A stretch of DNA of 64,000 bases from Ruminococcaceae bacterium FB2012 (GCA_900104495.1 FMXS01000007.1:1-64000); one strand, 5' to 3'. Positions 1 through 9,500 are shown, counted from the first letter of the stretch. Numbers and translations are program-made. The notes: generated by a model not told the origin, from the sequence alone.

Positions 1-468
1 AAAGCCGCAAGAAAGATAGAACGGAAACTGCACGAAAGTGCAAGAGAGATACAGCGGCAGAATTTGACAACAGAGGAATATAAAAAAGCAATACAATTAC
101 GAAAAATTTGGTGCGAAGGCAATTTCTCTCATCAGAAAGAAAATCACAACCTTAGACGCACCCGCAAGCGTGGCATTGAACGGGTGACCGAGCAATGCCT
201 CCTATCAGCGTGCGCCCTGAATTTAAAACGAATGGTAAAGCTCCTCAAGGGGGAGCTTTTGCAGACGATATATTCGATGTTTTCAGCCCGGAGGACTTCC
301 GGGCTGTATTTTTTTGAGAAATTTAGTGGGTTTGTCAACAGCACCATTTCGTTACGCACCTCAGTTTGGATACTCTGCGCCGCCCTTCGCTCGTCGATCT
401 CGTTGAGCTTCTCCAACACCTTCACGATGATGTCCATAACAAATTTGAGATTCTGTGCGGCGAGATAG
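1..468 (+). pseudogene. IS transposase C-terminal part, 5' end outside window
   Basis: Frame 1 is open from the first base and encodes the end of a DDE transposase. A WCEGNFSHQK segment is followed by LRRTRKRG and a terminal ALNLKR, the usual end pattern of IS1182/IS5-like transposases (family memory, not a search). Two plus-strand terminator hairpins lie at 238-260 and 284-306, so the natural end is probably near base 235. No stop codon occurs until 466-468, so the frame runs on through both hairpins and antisense into the relaxase gene. This suggests the 3' end was altered at the insertion junction. The IS family, its left end and its inverted repeats cannot be seen here. Confidence 0.55.
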
Positions 469-1772
469 GCTTCGTACCGACGGCGCTGTTCCTCGGGATC
501 ATCGCTGCTGTCTAACTCAGCCAGTGCAAGCAGAGCACCGATACCAGCCCCGACAGCAGGACTGAGGTCAGGAAGACTGCTGCCGTGAACCTGTACACTC
601 TCTTGGTGATCTTCTCGAGAGCGGTTTTGAGTTCCTTGCTCTGCTCCTGCCGCAAGGATAAGGCCTCCGAAATAAACCTCTCTTGATTGCTCCCAGCCTG
701 TTTGACATTCGCTTTCACCTCGTCCGTCTGACTTGTGAACATCGTGAGCTGTCTCTCCAGTGTCGTGTTCATAAAGCGGTCTATCGCTTTCGAGGTCGGG
801 AGCCTGTCCATCACCTCTAACAGCGTTTCGTGAAACTCCGACTGCTCCTTCAACAGGCTGAGCATCTGCTGCCACTGGTCTTTCGGTATAGCATAGACCG
901 TCGGCTGATAGGGTTTCTCGGATATTTCCCTGACCTGCTCCCTCTGCGAGACGAGCAACCGATTCAAGGTGTTGTCCTCTGATTCTGAACTCATTTTCCA
1001 TTGCCTCCTTCAAAAATCTTGCGTCGTGCAGCTTGTCGTCCCTGACTTTGCGCCCGTTGGGACAGGTGTAGGTCATTGTCTTTTGATGTTCCTCCCATCG
1101 GACATCGTAGCCTTTCTCTCTGAGCTTCTTGATGAATTCTTCCTTTGAGCCACAGGTTTTCATTAGGTCGGTGATGACAAGCAGCAACTCGAATTTCCAA
1201 CTTTGACCTTTTTCCTGCGCACGGTATTCTCTCTGTCCGAGGTTCATGCTCGGCTTGCTCGGGTCATAAGGCTTGAGTACACTCAGACCGTGAGCAAGGC
1301 AGATCTCGTCATTGAGCTGCCGCATATCGGCAAGGGTATGCTTGTTCATGTGCAGCTTGGAGCCGTCCTTGAAGCTTGTTGCGTTGATGACGAAGTGGTT
1401 GTGCAGCTGATTGTTGTCGAGGTGCGTTGCGACGACGACCTCGTGCTTAGGGAAATACTCCCGAACAAACTGCATCCCGATAGCGTGCGCCTGCTCCGGC
1501 GTGAGCTCATCCTTCGGGCTGAAGGACTGGACATACTGATAGAACAGGACGTTCTCCTTGCCCTCCGCGATGTGTTTCTCCTGCTCTGCTTTGTAGAGTG
1601 CCTGCGTTGCGAGGAAGGATTTGTGAGCCATCTCCGGGATGCAATTGTGTCCGCTGACGAGCTTGACCTGCTCGTTCAGATTTGTTTTGTCCGGGCGCAT
1701 ACAGTATTTCAGCAGACCATTTTGCGCCGAGGGTGTCTGCTTGCTCTCGGGGATATTCTGAATGACCGCCAT
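144..1772 (-). CDS. MobA/MobL-type relaxase
   Basis: DNA-nicking relaxase expected to cleave oriT and lead strand transfer of a mobilizable element. The N-terminal 260 residues form the relaxase domain, with a three-histidine metal motif at about H117, H124 and H126 (HLDNNQLHNHF). The ATG directly follows the MobC stop codon (TGAATG), so the two are translationally coupled. From about residue 260 to 420 the frame overlaps another gene on the same strand. The last ~55 codons read through a hairpin and into the antisense of the transposase, so the natural C-terminus is probably lost or altered. The relaxase family is clear; the exact Mob class (MobP versus MobQ) is not. Confidence 0.85.
   Translation of the reverse strand: MAVIQNIPESKQTPSAQNGLLKYCMRPDKTNLNEQVKLVSGHNCIPEMAHKSFLATQALYKAEQEKHIAEGKENVLFYQYVQSFSPKDELTPEQAHAIGMQFVREYFPKHEVVVATHLDNNQLHNHFVINATSFKDGSKLHMNKHTLADMRQLNDEICLAHGLSVLKPYDPSKPSMNLGQREYRAQEKGQSWKFELLLVITDLMKTCGSKEEFIKKLREKGYDVRWEEHQKTMTYTCPNGRKVRDDKLHDARFLKEAMENEFRIRGQHLESVARLAEGAGQGNIRETLSADGLCYTERPVAADAQPVEGAVGVSRNAVRGDGQAPDLESDRPLYEHDTGETAHDVHKSDGRGESECQTGWEQSREVYFGGLILAAGAEQGTQNRSREDHQESVQVHGSSLPDLSPAVGAGIGALLALAELDSSDDPEEQRRRYEAYLAAQNLKFVMDIIVKVLEKLNEIDERRAAQSIQTEVRNEMVLLTNPLNFSKKYSPEVLRAENIEYIVCKSSPLRSFTIRFKFRAHADRRHCSVTRSMPRLRVRLRL
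238..315 (+). terminator. Tandem terminators after transposase
   Basis: The first hairpin (238-260) has arms AAAGCTCC/GGGAGCTTT followed by T. The second (284-306) has arms CAGCCCGG/CCGGGCTG followed by seven T residues. Both are oriented to stop plus-strand transcription from the IS. Confidence 0.6.
512..994 (-). CDS. Nested membrane-anchored mobilization protein (overlaps relaxase)
   Basis: A 160-residue protein encoded wholly inside the relaxase gene, same strand but another frame. The start is supported by GGAGG nine bases before the ATG. The protein is Gln/Glu-rich and helical, probably coiled coil (residues 10-130), and ends in a hydrophobic segment (about residues 136-159) that could anchor it in the membrane. 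The layout recalls MobB nested in MobA of RSF1010 and pC221-type plasmids, where the nested protein assists DNA processing or docking to the conjugation channel. That role is inferred from layout; I recognise no domain. Confidence 0.75.
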   Translation of the reverse strand: MSSESEDNTLNRLLVSQREQVREISEKPYQPTVYAIPKDQWQQMLSLLKEQSEFHETLLEVMDRLPTSKAIDRFMNTTLERQLTMFTSQTDEVKANVKQAGSNQERFISEALSLRQEQSKELKTALEKITKRVYRFTAAVFLTSVLLSGLVSVLCLHWLS

Positions 1773-2081
1773 TCACTCACCCGCTTTCATTATTTCATCA
1801 AGCATTCGTTCATACAGTTTCCGAAGCTCGGACAGGTCAATAACCTTGATCTCTCCCTGATGTGCAAGACGGGTCAGCTGATTAAGGTTGTTGCCCTGGT
1901 ACCTCAGCTCCTTGTTCAGCTCCCGGAGCGCCTCGTTGGATACGACCTTCCCCTCGGTACACATCTTGAAGATGAACTCCCGCCAGGTCAGTCCGGCGGC
2001 CTCGATACGCTTCCACATCAGCCTGTCGTACTCCTCCGGCGTGAGCCGGATGGTCACTCTCTTGGTTTGGTTTCTTGGCAT
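1773..2081 (-). CDS. mobC: MobC-like relaxosome accessory protein
   Basis: A 102-residue protein starting MPRNQTKR, with an N-terminal ribbon-helix-helix-like segment (TIRLTPEEYDRL) and the MobC pattern of aromatic and Asn residues (GNNLNQLTRLAH, residues 60-71). MobC proteins bind near oriT and help the relaxase melt and nick DNA. The start was chosen because AGGAGAGGAAAG precedes this ATG; upstream codons in the frame have no ribosome site. Its stop abuts the relaxase start. The putative oriT hairpins lie immediately upstream. Confidence 0.85.
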   Translation of the reverse strand: MPRNQTKRVTIRLTPEEYDRLMWKRIEAAGLTWREFIFKMCTEGKVVSNEALRELNKELRYQGNNLNQLTRLAHQGEIKVIDLSELRKLYERMLDEIMKAGE

Positions 2082-2103
2082 CTTTCCTCTCCTTTCTACC
2101 CTC

Positions 2104-2215
2104 CGCCAATGAAAAGGGGTGCGGGTTCTCCCGCATTGGTGCTGGATGCCGCAGCCGCCAAAGCGGCAGTGGTCGCCCATGCGCTATGCTTGCCACGGAG
2201 TTCCAAGCCTCCGTG
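2104..2215. other. Putative oriT (three hairpins)
   Basis: The gap between the helicase gene and mobC holds three short perfect inverted repeats: TGCGGG/CCCGCA (2120-2135), GCCGC/GCGGC (2154-2167) and CACGGAG/CTCCGTG (2194-2215). Clustered inverted repeats directly upstream of mobC-relaxase are the usual place and look of an origin of transfer. I cannot identify the nic site. Confidence 0.4.
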
Positions 2216-2279
2216 CGGAATAAAAGGGCGATGCGATTTTCTCCCTTTCGCTGATAATAATATTGCGAAGAGAAAAAAA

Positions 2280-3809
2280 TCACGCGCAGTTCAGTCTTGC
2301 TTTTAACAGAAATGCTTTCAGAAATATAACGGCGGCATCGACTTTGTTTTTGCCGGAGAGCGTGATCTTGTTCTCGACAGGAACAGATATCTCTTTTGAG
2401 GCATCAGAGAATTTTACATCAATATATTTTTGCTCCGCTTCTTTTTTCTTTCGCTCTTTTTCTTCCTGCTGTTTACAGAATTCTTCAAACGGTGTGATGT
2501 TCACTCCGCAGGAAGAAAGATTATTCTGCATGACCTTTGCAAGAAAACTAATCGGATCGGATGCATCTATATGCACGACTTGTGACAGTAGTGACGGTTG
2601 TGACGGTAATGACGGCATTTTCGATAGGGGAAAACTACTGTCATTTTTATCTGAACTGTCATCGGAGATTTCAGTGACAGTAGGCAAAGCTTTTTCTCCC
2701 ATATCCGTTTTTACTGTCATACCGTCATCACTGTCATCAGTTTCAAACAAAGGCGTCGGCTTGTAATACGGCGGAGCATTTTCTTCCGTGACCGGAGTGA
2801 ATGTCAGATAACGTTCTTTACCTGTGCGCCTGCTGCCGTCAAAAAGTATTCCGAAGTTTTCAAGCTGCGCGTGAAAAGCAGTCAGCTCTTTTTTGATCTT
2901 CAGATAATTGAAATCAAAGAACATTTCAAAATTGCAAGCCTTGATATCATCTGCAAGCTGTTTTGCAGTGACCTGAAACTGATACGGCTTTCCCTCTCCC
3001 CACACGATCAAATGAATATATGTTGCTATGACTGCAACGTAAGGATTGATTTGTTTCTTTCTGAACTTCGGACCTTCAAGCATTGTCCACTCGCCCGTTT
3101 CCTGCAATTCAACTTTGAAAACCATATCTCCGATATCGCGGCTCGTTATCGTAAGTTTCGCCTGCGGTTTTTCTCTGTCGGGACGGTCAAGATACCAATA
3201 GGTATCGAGTGCTGCGGTCATTCCTGTTGTTCCCGATGCGGCTTCGATAGGGTCTCTGCCCTTGAGCTTGTTGGTATGGTGTATCAGCAGGATCGTGATA
3301 CCTTTATCCAGCGCATATCTTTGCAGAAGCATCTGCTCGGAATAGTCCTGTGCATAGAGATTGCCGCCCTTGTTTTTTGTGTTGTCCCGGACGTGCTGCA
3401 GCGTGTCGATGATAACAAGTTTCGTGTCGGGATATTCCGCAAGGAACGAATCGATCTGCAGCAGCAAACCTGTATTGATAGTGTTCGATAACAGCGAGAG
3501 CCGCAGCGAATCAGTGACGTTGTCGTTCATATTCTTGATCCGTTTCTGTAATCGTTCATAGTCATCCTCGAGAGCAAGGTACAGCACAGAGCCCTGATGA
3601 GTCGGATAACCCCACAGCTTTTCTCCGTTAGTGATCGCAATAGCGATCTGCAACGACAGAAAAGACTTTCCGACCTTCGTCGAGCCGACAAGCATCGCAA
3701 GCCCCTTCGGCAGCAGCCCCTCGATGACAAACTCCTTAGGCGGGAGCTGCATCTCCAGCAGTTCCTCCCCGCCGACAGTTTCCAACGGTTTTACGATCTG
3801 ATTTTCCAT
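2280..3809 (-). CDS. RepA-like AAA/RecA-fold replicative helicase
   Basis: A 509-residue ATPase of the RepA/AAA_25 type found on plasmids and integrative elements. Walker A is GSTKVGKS (42-49) and Walker B is LVIIDT (131-136), with an IHHTNK motif downstream as in RecA-fold hexameric helicases. The C-terminal ~200 residues are acidic and Ser-rich, of lower complexity, with no recognised domain. It probably unwinds or helps replicate the excised element. The 18-nt-arm hairpin at 3849-3897 lies in its leader and could attenuate it. AAAGGGGAAATCAA before the ATG gives the ribosome site. Confidence 0.8.
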   Translation of the reverse strand: MENQIVKPLETVGGEELLEMQLPPKEFVIEGLLPKGLAMLVGSTKVGKSFLSLQIAIAITNGEKLWGYPTHQGSVLYLALEDDYERLQKRIKNMNDNVTDSLRLSLLSNTINTGLLLQIDSFLAEYPDTKLVIIDTLQHVRDNTKNKGGNLYAQDYSEQMLLQRYALDKGITILLIHHTNKLKGRDPIEAASGTTGMTAALDTYWYLDRPDREKPQAKLTITSRDIGDMVFKVELQETGEWTMLEGPKFRKKQINPYVAVIATYIHLIVWGEGKPYQFQVTAKQLADDIKACNFEMFFDFNYLKIKKELTAFHAQLENFGILFDGSRRTGKERYLTFTPVTEENAPPYYKPTPLFETDDSDDGMTVKTDMGEKALPTVTEISDDSSDKNDSSFPLSKMPSLPSQPSLLSQVVHIDASDPISFLAKVMQNNLSSCGVNITPFEEFCKQQEEKERKKKEAEQKYIDVKFSDASKEISVPVENKITLSGKNKVDAAVIFLKAFLLKARLNCA

Positions 3810-3848
3810 TTGATTTCCCCTTTCATATTTTTTGAAATAAAAAAGGCC

Positions 3849-3897
3849 GGGATCATCTGTCGCAGGTACATAGTTCTCCTGCGACCGTAATGATCCC
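3849..3897 (-). terminator. Long hairpin terminator/attenuator upstream of helicase gene
   Basis: Arms GGGATCAT-CT-GTCGCAGG and CCTGCGAC-CGTA-ATGATCCC form two stacked 8-bp stems. On the minus strand they are followed by six T. It separates the zinc ribbon gene from the helicase gene, so it either ends the lexA transcript or attenuates the helicase. Confidence 0.65.
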
Positions 3898-3964
3898 GAC
3901 CCATTATTCCCGAATTCACCGCCGGGTGGATGGTTAGACTACGGTTGTTCTGTTTTATGTGATG

Positions 3965-4162
3965 TTACGCACTGTGCAGCACCTTGATATACAGCCCGAA
4001 CAGCTTATGGCACCGGGGACACTCAATGATATAGTCCGCAGGCTCTGTTCCGAGTGCCGACACCACGCTGCTGTTTTTCAGCTTCGCATCCACGACATCG
4101 GCACAGCGGAAGCCACAATGCGGGCATTTCAGCTTGGGAAGATTCTTTCTGTTGTCGGTCAA
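3965..4162 (-). CDS. Small zinc ribbon protein
   Basis: A 65-residue protein with two Cys pairs (CPHC at 14-17, CPRC at 48-51), the pattern of a four-Cys zinc ribbon. It starts with TTG, supported by AAAGGAG seven bases upstream. It sits 16 bases after the LexA-type gene and so probably shares its transcript. Function unknown; similar small zinc ribbon proteins are common cargo of Clostridia mobile elements. Confidence 0.7.
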   Translation of the reverse strand: MTDNRKNLPKLKCPHCGFRCADVVDAKLKNSSVVSALGTEPADYIIECPRCHKLFGLYIKVLHSA

Positions 4163-4178
4163 TTCAGTCTCCTTTCGA

Positions 4179-4787
4179 TTACGGCAGGTCTTTTATCACC
4201 TTCACCGCAACGCCCTGCACCACGATCTCATCGGGGCAGATATCCTTCATCGAACTGTTCTCCGGATGCAGGACAGGGCGTTTCCTCTTTTTGTCGTACA
4301 CAAGTCTTTTCAGCGTGCTTCCGTTATTCTCGTCAAGTGCTGCGACGATCTGACCGTACTCTGCGCGGTCTGTCTGCTCGATAACAACAAGATCTCCGTC
4401 GCTGATGCCCGCCTCGATCATCGAATCGCCGGACGCGCGAAGGATGAAATATCTCCCGTCGCCCAGCCACTCGGAGGGTATGGAAACAAACTCTCCGTGC
4501 ATCTGCTCCTCAACGGTGGGCGTGCCGCAGGGTATCGTTCCGACGATCTGCACCCGGCGCACAGTGTAGTAAGTCAGCTTTTCGATGTAAGGCGTGACGA
4601 TCGACTTTCCGTCGTACTTGACAACGCCCTCGCGGTCCAGCTCCTGCAAGTAGCGCAGCGCCGACTGGCGGGAAAATCCCAGCTTTGCTTCGATCTCCCG
4701 CAGCGATGGCGTGTGCCTGTTCTCGCGGTAATAGTTGTCGATGTACTCGATCATGGCGTATGCCGCCTGTCGTTTTTTCTCGTTCAT
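4179..4787 (-). CDS. lexA: LexA-type self-cleaving repressor
   Basis: 202 residues. The winged helix-turn-helix (residues 1-70) includes TPSLREIEAKLGFSRQSALRYL. The S24 peptidase domain follows, with cleavage site Cys87-Gly88 (IPCGTP), catalytic Ser122 (SGDSM) and Lys160 (STLKRL). It should repress its own gene and SOS or element genes until RecA filaments trigger self-cleavage. Cys-Gly rather than Ala-Gly at the cleavage site resembles UmuD and element-borne repressors. A 13-bp palindrome lies between its -35 and -10 boxes. Its place beside mobilization genes suggests DNA damage control of the element, which is inference; it could instead be a second host LexA. Confidence 0.9.
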   Translation of the reverse strand: MNEKKRQAAYAMIEYIDNYYRENRHTPSLREIEAKLGFSRQSALRYLQELDREGVVKYDGKSIVTPYIEKLTYYTVRRVQIVGTIPCGTPTVEEQMHGEFVSIPSEWLGDGRYFILRASGDSMIEAGISDGDLVVIEQTDRAEYGQIVAALDENNGSTLKRLVYDKKRKRPVLHPENSSMKDICPDEIVVQGVAVKVIKDLP

Positions 4788-4826
4788 TTTATACCTCCAA
4801 AGTTCTGTGACTTTGTCCTTGAAAGT

Positions 4827-4855
4827 ATCATATCACACTTTGTGACGACTGTCAA
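4827..4855 (-). promoter_or_regulatory. lexA promoter with internal operator
   Basis: On the minus strand TTGACA (4850-4855), 17 bases, then TATGAT (4827-4832). The spacer carries a perfect palindrome TCACACTTTGTGA (4833-4845). A related half site (TGTGACTTTG) lies at 4806-4815, between the promoter and the gene start. This fits autorepression. Confidence 0.8.
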
Positions 4856-4938
4856 TGCAAATTTTTGGACAGTTGGTGGTTTGGAGGAATGCACAAAGAT
4901 GTTTGACGAGTAGAACGTTTGTTTGCAGAAATTAAGAG

Positions 4939-4967
4939 CGCTGACAGGGTGGAGTTGCCTGTCAGCG
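4939..4967. terminator. 10-bp hairpin between lexA and the 521-aa gene
   Basis: Perfect arms CGCTGACAGG/CCTGTCAGCG with a nine-base loop. It lies 42 bases past the stop of the minus-strand three-gene operon and probably ends that transcript, although no long T run follows. Confidence 0.5.
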
Positions 4968-5009
4968 GGGGTTATGGGGTTTGTGCATTTTTGCTAAACA
5001 CATATTATA

Positions 5010-6575
5010 TCAAAACCAGCTGCTGAAAAAGTCTCCGACGGAATCTGCAAAAGAATCTAAAGCCTCTCCTACAGTATCGGCTGCATTTTCTGCAAATTCA
5101 CACACATCGTCCCAGACTTCATCAACTTTATCAATGACAACTTCTGTAACTTCGCCTATTTTTTCGCCAACGGTAACTGCTGCTTCAGCGATTCCTTCTG
5201 CAACATACTCAACCTTTTCAGCAGCTGAATCTAACAATTCACTACCTGCTTCAACAGCATTATCAAAGCCCTCTGAAACCTTTTCTGCAACAAATTTTGC
5301 TCCTTCTGCAACTGCACCAACTGTTTTATCATAAACCATTTCAGCCGCCATAGATCCCAGAATTCCGCCTACTGGTGCAAGTCCGAAGGGAGCAAACAAC
5401 AGGCTACCCGCAGTAGCACCAGCCAATGTGAATACATTGCCTCCCATTTCATATATGAATTCTCCGGTATCAGTTTTACCGACCGCAAAATTCTTGATAT
5501 CGTCATAAGAGCTTACTCCCAGTGCAATTACCTGCCCCGGAATTGTTGAACCAGTCCACGATCCGATAAAGCCGTTCGCATAACCCAAAGCGGCAGAAAC
5601 TCCGGTATCCTTTGCAACATCAACAGCAGCATCTTCAAGGCTGATCTCATCATTGACATATTTATATATGTTATCGCCCATCGACATGACGAATGACATT
5701 CCTGCAGCGCTTTTCATTCCTTGCACTCCGGCTGAATTTGCCTCTTTTATTGCATATAATTTTGGATGCTTTACTGCAAAAATTGCCTCGTCTGACGTTA
5801 CTGTGCTTGGTTCAAGCATCTCATCCATTTTGTTAAGCCTATCAATGCGTTTCTGAAGTTTTGCAGTTTCTTCTGTTTTACCGTCAGCCTTAACTCTCTC
5901 AAGCTGTTTATTAAGATCGTTGAGGTCGGTTTTAATTGATGACTTGACATCATCATAATAATCCTTGGGTATTTCCAGTTTATCTACTTTTCCATCATCA
6001 AAGTATTTATCAAACTTCTGGCTTTTCAGTTTTGAATAGCATTCCTTTGCATCACTTCCAACAAATTTGGTTTGTACCGTTTCAACATTTCCGTTGCTGT
6101 CAATTCTGACCTTATCTACATACTGATCATTTTTTGATGCCAAATTCAGCTCTTTTGACATACTCTCCGGCAAATCATCCGCTCGGTATGTTTTGATACC
6201 TTTTTTTATATTCACAGGGTCTGTGTTTTCTTTGTATGTACTGATCACTTCAGCCCCATACCCTGCATGCTGCTTTATATTTTGTGCAGAATAGTTTTCA
6301 TTTACCTTCCAATGACTGATTTCATCAAGGCCAAGGGTTTTCACTCCGTTCACTTCTGCTCCATGATACACACTTTTAAGGTTATTAACAAGCGAAGCTT
6401 TTTCAACTCCGGAGAGTACAGCGGCATTATCAGTTCCAAGTTTTAGGTCAAATTCATACGCCCCGTTCTCAGGTTTGATTCTGCTTTCAAAGCCCTTGTT
6501 AAGGTTACCGAGTTTTTCAGAAAGATCAATTTCTTTTACAGCTACGCTGCTGTTTTCAAAAGTATCAAGTGTCAT
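5010..6575 (-). CDS. Membrane protein with possible nuclease core and amphipathic tail
   Basis: Last gene of a three-gene operon; 521 residues. The ATG was chosen over an upstream TTG because AAGGAGGG lies just before it, inside the end of the ATPase gene. Residues ~95-175 contain AGYGAEV, NDQYVDKV and VQTKF, an E-x(n)-D-x(n)-Q-x-K order seen in PD-(D/E)XK nucleases (by-eye inference). Residues ~285-415 are Gly/Ala-rich and hydrophobic, probably membrane-inserting. Residues ~418-521 repeat an acidic amphipathic helix pattern ending FFSSWF. There is no signal peptide. It may be the effector of a HerA-type system; I do not recognise the whole protein. Confidence 0.7.
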   Translation of the reverse strand: MTLDTFENSSVAVKEIDLSEKLGNLNKGFESRIKPENGAYEFDLKLGTDNAAVLSGVEKASLVNNLKSVYHGAEVNGVKTLGLDEISHWKVNENYSAQNIKQHAGYGAEVISTYKENTDPVNIKKGIKTYRADDLPESMSKELNLASKNDQYVDKVRIDSNGNVETVQTKFVGSDAKECYSKLKSQKFDKYFDDGKVDKLEIPKDYYDDVKSSIKTDLNDLNKQLERVKADGKTEETAKLQKRIDRLNKMDEMLEPSTVTSDEAIFAVKHPKLYAIKEANSAGVQGMKSAAGMSFVMSMGDNIYKYVNDEISLEDAAVDVAKDTGVSAALGYANGFIGSWTGSTIPGQVIALGVSSYDDIKNFAVGKTDTGEFIYEMGGNVFTLAGATAGSLLFAPFGLAPVGGILGSMAAEMVYDKTVGAVAEGAKFVAEKVSEGFDNAVEAGSELLDSAAEKVEYVAEGIAEAAVTVGEKIGEVTEVVIDKVDEVWDDVCEFAENAADTVGEALDSFADSVGDFFSSWF

Positions 6576-6577
6576 GT

Positions 6578-9500
6578 TCAACCCTCCTTAACTGAGGTTA
6601 TCACAAAGCATATATCGTTGACACGGTCACTGCTTATTCTTCGGAATTTGTTCTTTATCAGCTCATGGAGTTTTTCCGGAGTATCTGTCTTTTCAATATC
6701 CTTATCGGAAACACCGAGTATTGCTCTAACAAGACTGCCAAGTTCAGGCAGGCGTGTTTCTTCCCACACAAGCTGTCCGCCTAGCATTTCATAGTCATCT
6801 ATTATCTCACCTATTTGCCGATGCTCATTACGAGAAAGATTTAATACTCTCAATGAACGATCGATCACCTCTCTCGGAAGCGGTAAACCTCCAAACCACG
6901 GCTGCATAACGACCTTAACAAGCACAGCCCGTGCATCCTTTTTAGCGGGAATAGCTTTTTCAGCCTTATATTCATAGTGGCCTTCCGTAACATTCGCCTT
7001 GTCGATCATTGTAAGAACAGGCTTGACCCAGTCGTTTTGATATACCACTGCAACACCGCTGGGAAGCTTGGCAATCTCGTTCACCTGCTCCTCAGTCAGC
7101 CCCATTGATCTTCCGACTGCCTCGCGGTCATTAGCCTCTGGAGTACGGAGTATTATTTTAGTATTGGTATTTTTGATAGCAGAGATATCAACGGAAGAGG
7201 GAGACTGATCTACGATCACAAAGCCTTCTCCGTAGGTCCTTATCTCAGCGATAGTATTAGTCAGCATCTCGACAGATTTCCCAATAAGTTCCGATTGGGT
7301 TCCCCCAGAGGTGCTTTTCAGTAAATTGTGTGCTTCTTCCAAAACAGTGATATGAGTGCAGCCCTTATTATTCTCTGTTTTGCAGTCAACGCGATGCTCA
7401 TTCAGCGTATATACAAGAAGTCCCATAATAAGCGCTTTGGTTTCGGAAGATTTCACACGGCTTATATCAACTATACAGTTTTCGTCAAACAGAACATTAT
7501 ACGGTGTCTGCTCATTTGTGAATATATACTTGTTCAAACCGACAGTCAACGAGCGCACACGGGTAATAAGCGCACCGCGGTAATTCGATTTGATATCAGA
7601 AGCATAATCAGAACTCTCAATAAGCTCATCAAGCTGATCTGCCAGTATTTCAAAATCGGGGTATTCAGGATTGTCCCCGTCAAAGGTTGACGATCCCAGA
7701 TCCCAGCCTACCGATTCGTATGATCTCAGAACAGCATCCTTAAAAAATGCGGGCATTGCATCATACATAGGCCAGCAAACACTGAATATCTCAATTAGTC
7801 CGTCAACATGTTCCAGAACATGAATGGAATCAGGGAACTTAAAAGGATTGATGTTGATAAGCTCGGCAACTTTTGGATTGGTCGAGAACACTTTAACATC
7901 CTCCCAGTTGCCGAAAACATCCTTGTACTCTCCTTTTGCAGGCTCTATAACAAGAAAAGGTATCTTATCCTGATGCAGTTCTACAAGCATCTGATAAACT
8001 GTATTGCTTTTCCCGGAGCCTGTGGAACCTGTGATAAATGTATGCATATTGAGACTCTTGTTGTTAAGTTCAACGACCTTGTTGGTGATCTGTCCAAGGT
8101 CAAATACTCTACCCAAAGTCATACGATCCTCGGGACGGGTAGCTTCATTTTTTTTAAACAGCTGGTACTTATAAACCTCTTTGCCAAATTCAGCATGTTC
8201 TACAACAGGGAGTCCCGGAACAGTTGATCTCGGAAGACCCAAATGCAGACCAAGCTCTTTACCGCTTATAGACGTTGAGGCATCAGTAAGCACACCGTAA
8301 TCCCCGTTGCTTCCATAGAAAAACTGCGGGTGCATAAACCTCGAAAGATAAGTCGTAAGATCGCTGAAATCGCCATTGATGTATGGATCGTTACTTCTCC
8401 ATGAGTTGATCGCTGAAACCTCGCAGCCTGAGTTTTCTCCATTCATAAGAGAGCGGTAATTGCTTGCGGCTATCTCTGATGCAGACATATCATCAGAGAT
8501 AAAATAACCTGCTGCGTTCCACATACCATAGCTGTCAAAATCATCAAGACGTTTAAGAGAATCATCTATCAGCTTTAAAAGGTCGGCAACTGTTTTATTC
8601 TCAACTGTAGTGGTAGTGCTTTGCGATGTTGATGTTGAAGTCTGCTCGGCAGGTGCAAGAGAATTCAGAAAACTGCTGAACTGTCCCATGATCTGCCCTC
8701 CGACCATAGCGCCGCCCGTGGCACCGACAGCTCCTATAGCACTGCCGAGAACAGAACCGCCGATAGCGCCTGTCAAAGAAGCCACAGCGCCTCCAAGCAT
8801 TGCAGCCTTCTGTTTTCCGCTCATTTCGGTAAAAGATTTTGCTTTTGACACAGAAGTGCTCTCACTCTCAGTGATCTGTGTGTTCCTCAGCGGTGAGAGC
8901 TTAGTATAAATATCCTGAAAGGTCTTGCGAAGTATCTGCACCGACTGAGCAGATTGATTGTCAGCAATAATAATTCCGATATACTGCTTTCCACTCAGCG
9001 CCAGAACAAGTTTTTCAAGTCCTTGGACAAAGTGTTCGTCTCCCTTGTCATCAGCCGTTTTTCCTGTTCCAACAACGCTTACTGATGCTACATTGTTTTG
9101 TCTGCCTATTTTCTCTGAAAGCTTTGCAATAATCTGTCGGCTTTCATTAGTTATCTTAATTCCCGGGAAATGGCCTATCAGTGTGTTTTTAAGGGTATCT
9201 CCCAAAGTAACGGATGAACGTTTTTTACTGAGATCCCGTTCGTTGTTTCTTACACCAAGATAAAAATCAGTGCTAATGCCGTCGGAATCAATGATAATAA
9301 AAACGGAAGCATTATATGTTGACAAAGTGTTAAATACTGTTGTAAACTTATTAGTTGAAGGTTCGCCCTTCTGATATACCATTTCTGTAATGCGGTATAG
9401 TCTGACATTATCTATCAGGAAACTTTCAAGAGGCTCAAGTTCCCCAAGAGGTGCTATCCTCATCTCATTTAATCTGGCAAGATATTTCTTCCTGATTCCT

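Noticed and set aside
991..1200. Separate small gene upstream of the nested mobilization gene
   Set aside because: Arg/Gln-rich shadow of the relaxase frame; no ribosome site.
1203..2306. Long plus-strand open frame (367 codons)
   Set aside because: Antisense to relaxase and mobC; protein looks like a shadow, no ribosome site.
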